A program made the position numbers and the translations under genes. DNA of 41,073 nt from Chthoniobacter flavus. GTDB taxonomy: Bacteria > Verrucomicrobiota > Verrucomicrobiia > Chthoniobacterales > Chthoniobacteraceae. The stretch covers positions 1 to 41,073 of the forward strand of contig CAMARB010000012.1 in NCBI GenBank assembly GCA_945860355.1. The letters run 5' to 3'. The notes beneath the pieces were generated by a model, which saw only the letters and a program-made list of their open reading frames with translations, searched no databases and was not told the DNA's origin. Positions 1 through 6,543 of the stretch are shown piece by piece; position 1 is the first letter of the stretch; every line of letters begins with the position of its first letter.

Positions 1-798
1 GATCCCGGCGGCTTTAAGCTGCTTGTAGAAGGACACGTTGCTGCCGCCAACAACGATGGCGTAGATGACGTCTGGCTTCTTGAGCTTGATCTTGTTGATG
101 AGCGACCCGAACTGGGTGTGGCCCAGCGCGTAGAACTCCTCGCCGACCACCGTGCCCTTGAGCACGTTTTCAATGTGTTTGCGGGCGATCTTCGCGGACG
201 TGCGCGGCCAGATGTAATCCGATCCGATCAGGTAGAAGGTCTTGGCCTTCTTCTCCTTCGCAATCCAGTCCAGGCCGGCGATGATCTGCTGGGTCGCCTC
301 CTGGCCGGTGTAGATCACGTTCTTGGACTGCTCAAGGCCCTCGTAGAAGGTGGGGTAGTAGAGCATCCCGTTTTCCTTCTCGAACACGGGAAGAACCGCT
401 TTCCGGGAAGCCGAAGTCCAGCATCCGAAGACGGAGGCCACCTTGTCGTTGACGAGCAGTTTCTTGGCTTTCTCGGCGAACGTCGGCCAGTCGCTGGCGC
501 CGTCCTCCTTGATCACCTTGATCTGGCGCCCGAGCACGCCGCCCATCGCGTTGATCTGGTCGATGGCGAGCTGCTCGGCCTGGATGGAGCCCGTCTCGCT
601 GATCGCCATGGTGCCGGTGGCGGAGTGCAACTGTCCGACCGTCACCGTGGTGTCCGTGACGGCCAAACCGGTTGTGTTGACTTTCGCGGTCGGAAAGTCA
701 GCCCCTTGGAGCTGGCAAACCGAGGCGATCCCGAGGGCCAGGATGGCGCCCAGGAAGGTTCTGCGGTGTTTGTGGGTATGTCGCATGTTTGGTTTCAT
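1..798 (-). CDS. urtA: Urea ABC transporter substrate-binding protein UrtA (3' end outside window)
   Basis: Not in the ORF track because it has no stop inside the window; read by translating the minus strand from ATG 796-798, it stays open for 266 codons to base 1. The N-terminus carries a twin-arginine-like signal (HRRTFLGAILALGIA), followed by the periplasmic-binding fold: VGQLHSATGTMAISE, DGASDWPTFAEKAKKLL, VFGCWTSASRKAVLP and GMLYYPTFYEGLEQSKNVIYTG. These are characteristic of UrtA, the binding protein of the high-affinity urea importer UrtABCDE; the ligand is urea or a short amide. The family is normally about 400-430 residues, so roughly a third is missing at the left edge. It lies 67 bases downstream of the NasS-type gene on the same strand, so co-transcription is likely. 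No clear ribosome-binding site is visible; ATG at codon 5 (M5) is an alternative start. The amide-binding protein AmiC is the nearest alternative, but the FYEGLEQSKN block favours UrtA. Confidence 0.93.
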   Translation of the reverse strand, partial: MKPNMRHTHKHRRTFLGAILALGIASVCQLQGADFPTAKVNTTGLAVTDTTVTVGQLHSATGTMAISETGSIQAEQLAIDQINAMGGVLGRQIKVIKEDGASDWPTFAEKAKKLLVNDKVASVFGCWTSASRKAVLPVFEKENGMLYYPTFYEGLEQSKNVIYTGQEATQQIIAGLDWIAKEKKAKTFYLIGSDYIWPRTSAKIARKHIENVLKGTVVGEEFYALGHTQFGSLINKIKLKKPDVIYAIVVGGSNVSFYKQLKAAGI

Positions 799-865
799 TG
801 GATGGGTGGCTGATTGTCTGAGGTGGGATTCTTCAAATTCGCTGGTTCCGAGGCTTTTCCGCGGC

Positions 866-2026
866 TCACAAGACCTCCGCTGAGCGCCGCTCGGGGAGTC
901 CGCTCCGCTCGCAGGATCGCTCACACGCCTCCGCGTAGAGGTCCTCCCTGAAAATCTTGCCGATCACGTCCGGGCGAAACGCCCGGCACTCGCTCGCAAC
1001 CCCGAGAGCGCTGATTTCATCGAAAATCCGCCGGCCTTTTTGGCGGTTGGGCACGTTCGCATCATTCCCCGAGTAGGTGATCAAATCGGAGGGAACGCCC
1101 CGGCCGTCTCCGGAGTCAAATGGGCCGATCAGGGAGTTCGCCAGCAGCCGCGCCGGCACGTCGAGATACCGCGGGTCGGCGAGCATCGCGATGAGTTCGG
1201 GCCGGTTCTCGGGCGCCTGGCAGAAGACGCTCGCCTCCATGAGAGCCGCCACAATCGCCAGGTGCTCGTCCGGATGCGTTTCCGCGAACTCCTCGAGCAC
1301 CAGCAGGATTTTCTCGGGCATTCCGGGGTCGATCTCGGCGGAGTGCGCCACCACAAATCCCCCGCCTTGGAGCACCGCAATCGAGTTCCAAGGTTCCCCG
1401 GCGCAATAACCGTCCAGGTGGCCCTCCAGCAGCCGCCGATGGATCATCGGGGAGGGAATGATGGGGATCCGCACGTCCCGATCCGGGTCAATCCCGCCCG
1501 AGCGCAGCCAGTGGCGCAAGTGGTAGTTCTGAGTGGAAAGCTCGAGCACGGCGCCCAAGTGAAAGATTCTCTGCCCCCGCTGCCGATCGATCACGCGCTT
1601 CAATGATTGCGCGTCGCAAACGCCCAGATTCCGCATCTCCGTGGAGAGGGTGATTGCGCTGCCGTTGAGCGAAAGCACGAAAGCCGTCAGGCATGGCTGC
1701 GGCACCACTCCGATTCCGCAGCGGATCGCGAACGCCATGCTGCACGGAGCATGCGCCGCGTTGAGCTCCTTATGGAGGAGCTTCTCGCGAATGGTTGCCC
1801 AACCGACTTCGCGGGTGAGTTCCACCCGCACTCCGTGTCGCTCAAACAACCCAAGCTCCTGCGCGGCGATCAACACCGCGCAATCAATCATCGGCACGAA
1901 TCCGATTCGCACGGTCGCCCGGGACGTCCGGGGCGCCGGGCGTCGGAGGCTGGATGATTGAATCGCGGTGAGCACGGGGCCGCCGCATAGCACCGCCCGT
2001 GCCACGCGACGGCGAAGGACGGCCAA
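866..2026 (-). CDS. CmpA/NrtA-family (NasS-like) nitrate-type substrate-binding protein
   Basis: About 386 residues. The core begins VRIGFVPMIDCAVLIAAQELGLF and contains WATIREKLLHKELNAAHAPCSMAFAIRCGIG and LLEGHLDGYCAGEPWNSIA, hallmarks of the NrtA/CmpA/NasS binding-protein family. The DGYCAGEPWN block lies where the family binds nitrate or bicarbonate. Members are either lipoprotein ABC components or soluble sensors (NasS) that hold the antiterminator NasT. No lipobox or convincing signal peptide is visible and no permease or ATPase follows directly, so a cytoplasmic sensor role is plausible but is inference. The ORF-track start at 2026 is TTG; GTG codons a few residues inside are equally possible, and the conserved domain starts near residue 40. 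It is upstream of urtA (67-base gap) and divergent from a LysR regulator, suggesting a nitrogen-source module. Confidence 0.82.
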   Translation of the reverse strand: MAVLRRRVARAVLCGGPVLTAIQSSSLRRPAPRTSRATVRIGFVPMIDCAVLIAAQELGLFERHGVRVELTREVGWATIREKLLHKELNAAHAPCSMAFAIRCGIGVVPQPCLTAFVLSLNGSAITLSTEMRNLGVCDAQSLKRVIDRQRGQRIFHLGAVLELSTQNYHLRHWLRSGGIDPDRDVRIPIIPSPMIHRRLLEGHLDGYCAGEPWNSIAVLQGGGFVVAHSAEIDPGMPEKILLVLEEFAETHPDEHLAIVAALMEASVFCQAPENRPELIAMLADPRYLDVPARLLANSLIGPFDSGDGRGVPSDLITYSGNDANVPNRQKGRRIFDEISALGVASECRAFRPDVIGKIFREDLYAEACERSCERSGLPERRSAEVL

Positions 2027-2156
2027 AAACGGCGGTGAATTCGGTTGTTTTGATTATTGAGTTTCTTTCATGAATGGGGACTCATGCGCGCCGCCCGGGT
2101 CCCAGATTCCCCGGAACACCGGCGGTTCCGCGCGACAACAGTTTTTAAACAATCCC
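2027..2156. promoter_or_regulatory. Divergent promoter region between NasS-like gene and LysR regulator
   Basis: A 130-base divergent gap. Bases 2043-2075 form an AT-rich patch (GGTTGTTTTGATTATTGAG and following) within otherwise GC-rich DNA and include the small palindrome TTCATGAA. LysR regulators commonly bind such divergent gaps, so this is the likely operator and promoter zone for both genes. No convincing -35/-10 pair can be assigned by eye. Confidence 0.4.
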
Positions 2157-3080
2157 ATGACCTCCAGCACACTCGATAGCCACCAACTCAACGTCTTTGT
2201 CGTGCTCAGCCGACACCTGAACATGAGCCGGACGGCCGCGGAGCTAGGTCTCACCCCCTCAGGGATCAGCCACTGCCTCAAAACCCTGGAGACGGACCTC
2301 GGCTGCCGACTCTGCGAACGCACGTCCCGCAAGGTCATGCTGACCCGTGCGGGCCACGAATTCCTGAGGGAAGCCGAGGCGATTCTCGAGCAGATGAACC
2401 AGGCGCGAACCAAGCTGCGGTCTTGGTTGGACTGGCGCCGGGGCCAGCTGCGCATCGCCGCCAGCATCACGGCCTGCCAGTACATCCTTCCGGCGGCGCT
2501 CAGAGAGTTCCGGGAGAGCTTCCCGGAGTTTACGATCCAGATCGATCCCTGCTCTGCGCAGCAAGCAATGGAGCGGATCGCGGGGGACCAGGTGGATTTG
2601 GGCGTCTTCATTCAACCCACCCATTGTCCCGGACTGACGTTTGTTCCCATCGCCGAAGACGAGCTCCAGTTTCTGGTCAACCCGATCCACCCTTGGGCGC
2701 TCAAAGGCAAAGCCAGCCATCAAGAAATCAGCAGCCAGAACCTGATTTTGCCTGAGCGCGCGAGTGAAACCCATGCGCTCATTGAGGCTTACTTCCGCCG
2801 CGAAGGGGTCCGGATCCGCCCCTTCATCGAGATCGGCAACGAGGAGGCCATCAAACAATTTGTCCGGCTCGATCTCGGTGTGGGCCTGTTGCCCAAATGG
2901 ATCGCGGCGGCGGAGATCAAACAGCAGTCCCTCGTTTATCTGCCCCTCGGCCGCAAACGTCTGCGCCGGCACTGGGGAATTCTTCACAACCGCTCGCGTA
3001 AACTCGGGTTTGCGGAGAGCGTTTTTGTGGATCTTTGCCGCAATGTTTCCCGCGAATTGATGCCCGGAACAAAGCCCTAA
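2157..3080 (+). CDS. LysR-family transcriptional regulator
   Basis: About 307 residues from ATG 2157. The N-terminal winged helix-turn-helix is LDSHQLNVFVVLSRHLNMSRTAAELGLTPSGISHCLKTLETDLGCRLCERTSRKVMLTRAG, typical LysR residues 1-65. It is followed by the linker helix and a two-lobed effector domain (QLRIAASITACQYILP to LGVGLLPKWIA). The ORF track extends upstream to 2070, but those residues (GDSCAPPGSQIPRNTG) do not resemble the family and LysR proteins start just before the helix-turn-helix, so 2157 is preferred. It is divergent from the NasS-like/urtA unit and probably controls it. The domain resembles the CbbR/Cbl/NtcB branch in general shape, but the inducer cannot be read from sequence. 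A weak GC stem (CGCGG/CCGCG, 3094-3118) followed by T6 just after the stop could terminate it. Confidence 0.93.
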   Translation: MTSSTLDSHQLNVFVVLSRHLNMSRTAAELGLTPSGISHCLKTLETDLGCRLCERTSRKVMLTRAGHEFLREAEAILEQMNQARTKLRSWLDWRRGQLRIAASITACQYILPAALREFRESFPEFTIQIDPCSAQQAMERIAGDQVDLGVFIQPTHCPGLTFVPIAEDELQFLVNPIHPWALKGKASHQEISSQNLILPERASETHALIEAYFRREGVRIRPFIEIGNEEAIKQFVRLDLGVGLLPKWIAAAEIKQQSLVYLPLGRKRLRRHWGILHNRSRKLGFAESVFVDLCRNVSRELMPGTKP

Positions 3081-3314
3081 AATCGCAAATTCCCGCGGGG
3101 AAGCCGCCGAAAACCGCGCGTTTTTTGGGGTGAAAATTCCGCGTTTTTTCCGAACGCACAATTCTCAGGAATGAGGCTCGCGCTCTCTCCTGGCCAAAAA
3201 GGTGCACTTTTTTAGGCACCGCGTGTTCGGCGAGGTGCGCGGAATCAGACAGGGCGTCGGATGACGCTCCCCAAAAAAAGTGCCGTCTCCCCCCACAGAC
3301 CGCTCTCGCCCCAC

Positions 3315-3938
3315 TCAGCAGCGCTCGCGAGGCCGAGTTCTCTTGCACCAACCCACCATCCCAGCCCCACCCAACAGGCTCACTCCCAAAGCCACCACCC
3401 ACCAGAGCCGCGCTTCAGGAGCGGTCTTCGGAAGGGGCATGGACGCAGTGCGATCCCCGGCGATGAGATAAAACCAGCGTTCGGCGCGCTGCTCGGTGGC
3501 CCCGTCCACTCTCCAAAGGATCACATCGTGGGGAACGCCTTTGGGGACTTCGAATGACAAGAGGCCCGCCCGGGTCGGCCAGGTCCAGATAGCGGTCAGC
3601 AGTTGGTGATTTTCCGGCTCCGCAGGGGCGCTCGACTCGGATTCCGGCAACGGACAGGTCGGATCCAGTTCAGCGCGTTTCTCCATGCGCACGGGACCGA
3701 GCTCGTCTGGCGCGACGGAGCGCCCCTCCTCAATGACTCGGAGCGCTCCACGGAGCGCCTCAGCCGCCTCCGCTTCAGTCTGGACCATCGGGTTCGCTCC
3801 GTAATCAACGGTCACCTCGAGCTGGACGCGGCCAGGCCCCGGCACGAGCACCTTGGCGAGCAGGAACTGGCCGTTATGCCCAAAAACGCTCGGGGAGCCC
3901 CCCGCAAGGAGTGCGAGAACAAGCCACCCGACTCGCAT
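3315..3938 (-). CDS. Small secreted protein with C-terminal membrane anchor, function unknown
   Basis: About 207 residues from ATG 3936-3938. This start is preferred over the track start at 3980 because the stop codon of the upstream propeller gene overlaps it (TAATG), a standard sign of translational coupling. MRVGWLVLALLAGGSPSVFG is a clean signal peptide. The middle has a beta-rich look (GRVQLEVTVDYGANPMVQ, AGLLSFEVPKGVPHDVILWRVD). The C-terminus has one transmembrane helix (LWWVVALGVSLLGGAGMVGW) followed by basic residues (CKRTRPRERC). The product is therefore an exported domain tethered to the membrane. I do not recognise a named family. Coupling to the NHL-repeat protein suggests the two act together outside the cytoplasm. 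Confidence 0.75.
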   Translation of the reverse strand: MRVGWLVLALLAGGSPSVFGHNGQFLLAKVLVPGPGRVQLEVTVDYGANPMVQTEAEAAEALRGALRVIEEGRSVAPDELGPVRMEKRAELDPTCPLPESESSAPAEPENHQLLTAIWTWPTRAGLLSFEVPKGVPHDVILWRVDGATEQRAERWFYLIAGDRTASMPLPKTAPEARLWWVVALGVSLLGGAGMVGWCKRTRPRERC

Positions 3939-5197
3939 TACTTCCGGTTCCAGCGCAGCACGCGCCCAAACCGGTTCCACTCCGTCTCGAGAATGTTGCC
4001 GCTCCCGTCAAAAGTGATGCCGTGAGGCGAGGTCACCACGTTGTCGCGCCAGTCTGCGGGCTTGACCACCGGCGTGTTGCTCTCGCCTTTCGTGTCGTTT
4101 CGGCCCAGCTCAGCGACGAGTTTCCCCGCCTTGTCCCAGACCGTCACACGGCCTGCAATTTCAGCCACACAGGCCAGATCCCCGTGAAAAGAGGCCGAAC
4201 TCGGACGCCGCAAATCTTGGTCGGCAATCACGCCCAGCATTTCCCCCTCAAGGCTCGCATGGAGGATACGATTGTTGCCGCGGTCGCAGAGAAAAAGCCG
4301 GGCGGGTTCAAAACGCGTGTCCACATGGACCTTGTGGCAATTGCTGAGCTTGAAGGGCTCGACCGGACCGCCGAACTGCTTCTTGAATTTGCCGTTCTGG
4401 TCAAAAACGAAGATCCACGAGGTTCCATATCCGTCGGCCACGTAGATGTCCCCGTTGGGCGCCGCATCCGCGGAAGTCAGGTTGAGGCCTTGGCGCAGCT
4501 CTGAGCTGCCCACCGAAATCATCGGTTTGCCATCCTTGAGCGCGATCTCGGATTTGGCCACGGTCTGCGGCTTGCCCGCCTCCATGAACTTCACCTCGGT
4601 GTCGGTTTGCTCCAGAAGGATCCCCTCGGCCTTTTTCCCGGAGGCGAGCGTCAAAGTGACTTTCTGGGCAATCTCGGATTTGCTCACCTTGACCACTTCG
4701 CCGTTCTCCAGAGTCATCGCCAGCTCATCGCCCTGCGTCACGGGTGTGTGCCCGGAAAGCGCCTTTCCGCTTTTTAAAACCAAGCTGACCCGATCGGCAA
4801 TCGAGGCGGGAAAAGAGGTGCTCGGGATCTCCAGCACGACTGCTCCGTCCAGAGTCGACTTGAGGACTTTCTGCTGACCGTTCACCGCCGCGAAAATGAA
4901 CTCGCCGTCCGCCTGCTTGCGGATGGCGAAGCCGTGAAGGGTCGGGGGCAGCGGCAGATGTCGAAGATATTTGCCCTCCGGCGAGTAAACTTGGATGCCA
5001 CCCTCCGCCTGACCGTTCACGCTCACATAAATCTTCCCGGCGGAGTCGACCTGGATCTCGCCGTGGCCGTCGCCGATGGTTTCCTTGCCCGGAGGCGGTG
5101 TCAGAAAGTTCGGAACGAACTCATAAGCGACCTCTGCCTGGGCGGCGGTCAGGAGGACACAGGTGGAGAACACAGAAAAAAGCCAGCGTTTGCTCAT
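3938..5197 (-). CDS. Secreted NHL-repeat beta-propeller protein with internal duplicated insert
   Basis: 419 residues. MSKRWLFSVFSTCVLLTAAQA is a signal peptide. Propeller blades follow the NHL pattern (GEIQVDSAGKIYVSV, GIQVYSPEGKYLRHLPLP, SADAAPNGDIYVADGYGTSWIFVFDQNGKFKKQFGG, HVDTRFEPARLFLCDRGNNRILHASLEG, SPHGITFDGSGNILETEW). Peptidylglycine-lyase-like and six-bladed NHL proteins share this fold, but catalytic residues cannot be assigned. Residues about 136-177 and 179-219 form a tandem duplication (RVSLVLKSGKALSG...SKSEIA / KVTLTLASGKKAEG...AKSEIA) that interrupts the propeller. It resembles the small beta-barrel segments (VxLxxGxxxxG) found in PVC secreted proteins. The gene overlaps its downstream neighbour by one base. 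A TATAGA box sits 20-30 bases upstream next to the palindrome GGGAGCTCCC. Confidence 0.85.
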   Translation of the reverse strand: MSKRWLFSVFSTCVLLTAAQAEVAYEFVPNFLTPPPGKETIGDGHGEIQVDSAGKIYVSVNGQAEGGIQVYSPEGKYLRHLPLPPTLHGFAIRKQADGEFIFAAVNGQQKVLKSTLDGAVVLEIPSTSFPASIADRVSLVLKSGKALSGHTPVTQGDELAMTLENGEVVKVSKSEIAQKVTLTLASGKKAEGILLEQTDTEVKFMEAGKPQTVAKSEIALKDGKPMISVGSSELRQGLNLTSADAAPNGDIYVADGYGTSWIFVFDQNGKFKKQFGGPVEPFKLSNCHKVHVDTRFEPARLFLCDRGNNRILHASLEGEMLGVIADQDLRRPSSASFHGDLACVAEIAGRVTVWDKAGKLVAELGRNDTKGESNTPVVKPADWRDNVVTSPHGITFDGSGNILETEWNRFGRVLRWNRK

Positions 5198-5448
5198 AAC
5201 AAGGGGATGAAAACAAAAACTCTATAGGGAGCTCCCGGCGAAGTGGCCAGAGTGGAATCCCATCGGCACAAGCAGCGTGGCCCGGGACAAACGGAGCGCA
5301 GGCACAATTCGGAGCGCCCTCCTCTTCACCGTCTTTTCCTGCGGAACCCCCTTCCGCCCACGGTTCCGCGACACCCTGCCCCCAGTGACGGCATGCCGAG
5401 GTTTCGGCCGCCGGCCAGCGCCCGGCTCACATCTTTATGCGATCCCAT
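5198..5448. other. Intergenic DNA, no gene seen
   Basis: The 251 bases between the propeller gene and the mobile repeat hold no credible gene; the track ORFs here (5243-5476, 5277-5546) run into the repeat and look non-coding. Minus-strand motifs near 5225-5240 (TATAGA and GGGAGCTCCC) probably belong to the propeller-gene promoter. GGCTCACATCTTTATGCG (about 5424-5441) loosely resembles the repeat terminus and may be a decayed end of another copy. Confidence 0.5.
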
Positions 5449-5817
5449 CGCAACCAGCCAGGGCTCACGCATCTAAAAAAGCGGGAGAACCCGCCGCGGG
5501 GCTCGATCCGATGCCGGAGGCATCCCAGAAAGTAGCCGACGGTTGAGCGCAGCGATACCGCCGGAAGGCCGCCCCCCGGGACGGCACCCCGGCAGGGCGT
5601 GCCAGACACCACCCGGGCAACATATCCGCTGCCACCCCTCTGCGGGGTGGGCTGTTTGTGGGACCGCGTTCCGGGGGTGTCGCTGCGCTCCACCCCCGGT
5701 TACTCTCTCTGCTCCCTCCGGGAACAATGCCTCCGCTTCGCCACCCACTCTGAGAACTTGTGCGGCCCCTCCTCCCGCGAAGCTGAATTTTAGATGCGCG
5801 AGCCCTGCGCAACCAGC
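5449..5817. mobile_element. Non-coding MITE-like element, copy 1 (349 bp) with 10-bp target duplication
   Basis: The element spans 5459-5807. Left end CAGGGCTCACGCATCTAAAA (5459-5478) and right end TTTTAGATGCGCGAGCCCTG (5788-5807) are inverted repeats matching at 19 of 20 positions. Directly outside lies the exact 10-bp direct repeat CGCAACCAGC (5449-5458 and 5808-5817), as expected for a target-site duplication. The interior has no gene but several strong hairpins: GCGGG/CCCGC (5481-5494), GATGCC-gga-GGCATC (5510-5524), CCACCCC/GGGGTGG, and a 9-bp stem CCGGGGGTG/CACCCCCGG. The internal words resemble structured repeats I recall as dispersed in many PVC genomes; that link is from memory. It begins 12 bases past the stop of the response-regulator gene (counting from the duplication) and could end its transcript. 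A second copy lies at 27004-27158. Confidence 0.85.
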
Positions 5818-5829
5818 CGTGGCCGCTCC

Positions 5830-6465
5830 TTATCGCCCAAGGTATTTAATGACTGCTTCGGTGCGGGAATGAACGTGGAGCTTCTCGTAAACCTTCCGCA
5901 GATGCGTGCGCACGGTGTCGAGGCTGATCGCCAAACGCTCGGCGATCTCCTTGTACATGAAGCCCTTGGAGAGGAGTTCCAAGACCGCGCGTTCCCTCTC
6001 GGTGAGCGCGTCCAAGCCTTCGGGCGCCGACGCCGGGGCGCGATGAAAAAAGCTGACCACCTGCCGGGCGATCTGGGGCGACATCGCGGAACCGCCCGCA
6101 TACACCTGCTCGATGGCGGTCACAATCTCAGCGGGCGGCGTGCGTTTGAGCAGGTAGCCGCAGGCGCCGGCCTTGAGCGCATCGAAGATCAGAGATGTTT
6201 CCTCGTACATCGTCAAAACCAGGCAGAGCGTGGAGGGCGCCAGCGCCTTGAGTCGGGCCACCAGCTCGATCCCGCTCATCCGGGGCAGATTGATGTCCAC
6301 CAGCACCAATTCGGGCCGGAGCTCCGGCAACACCTCCAGAGCCGCCTCCGCGCTGTGGAACACGGCGGAGCAATCGACCGCCCCGGAGAGCCTGAAAAAC
6401 TTCAGCAGTGTTTCGGCAAACGGCGCGTCGTCCTCAACAAATGCAATTCGGATCGGAGAAGCCAT
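5830..6465 (-). CDS. NarL/LuxR-family response regulator
   Basis: 211 residues with a receiver domain (about 5-120) and a LuxR-type helix-turn-helix (about 148-205). The phospho-acceptor is D57 (LVLVDINLP), the acidic pocket is E11/D12/D13, T85 sits in LVLTMYEE and K107 in LLKR, so all switch residues are present. The DNA-binding part reads LTERERAVLELLSKGFMYKEIAERLAISLDTVRTHLRKVYEKLHVHSRTEAV. It follows the kinase gene on the same strand with a 78-base gap and is almost certainly its partner. It is a cytoplasmic transcription factor activated by phosphorylation; its targets cannot be inferred here. The mobile repeat sits just beyond its 3' end. Confidence 0.95.
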   Translation of the reverse strand: MASPIRIAFVEDDAPFAETLLKFFRLSGAVDCSAVFHSAEAALEVLPELRPELVLVDINLPRMSGIELVARLKALAPSTLCLVLTMYEETSLIFDALKAGACGYLLKRTPPAEIVTAIEQVYAGGSAMSPQIARQVVSFFHRAPASAPEGLDALTERERAVLELLSKGFMYKEIAERLAISLDTVRTHLRKVYEKLHVHSRTEAVIKYLGR

Positions 6466-6543
6466 GGGAGATCTCGGGCTGCAACATAAGCAGAGGACTC
6501 CGGGGAGGATGCAAGGAAAGAGCCCCCTGCGCCCCGCGGGCCT

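Noticed and set aside
118-813. 231-residue plus-strand ORF at the left edge
   Set aside because: Antisense shadow of urtA, which the track misses because it has no stop within the window.
5427-5872. Several ORFs of 60-115 residues inside the mobile repeat
   Set aside because: They overlap in many frames, have biased composition and fall on hairpin-rich repeat DNA; treated as non-coding.
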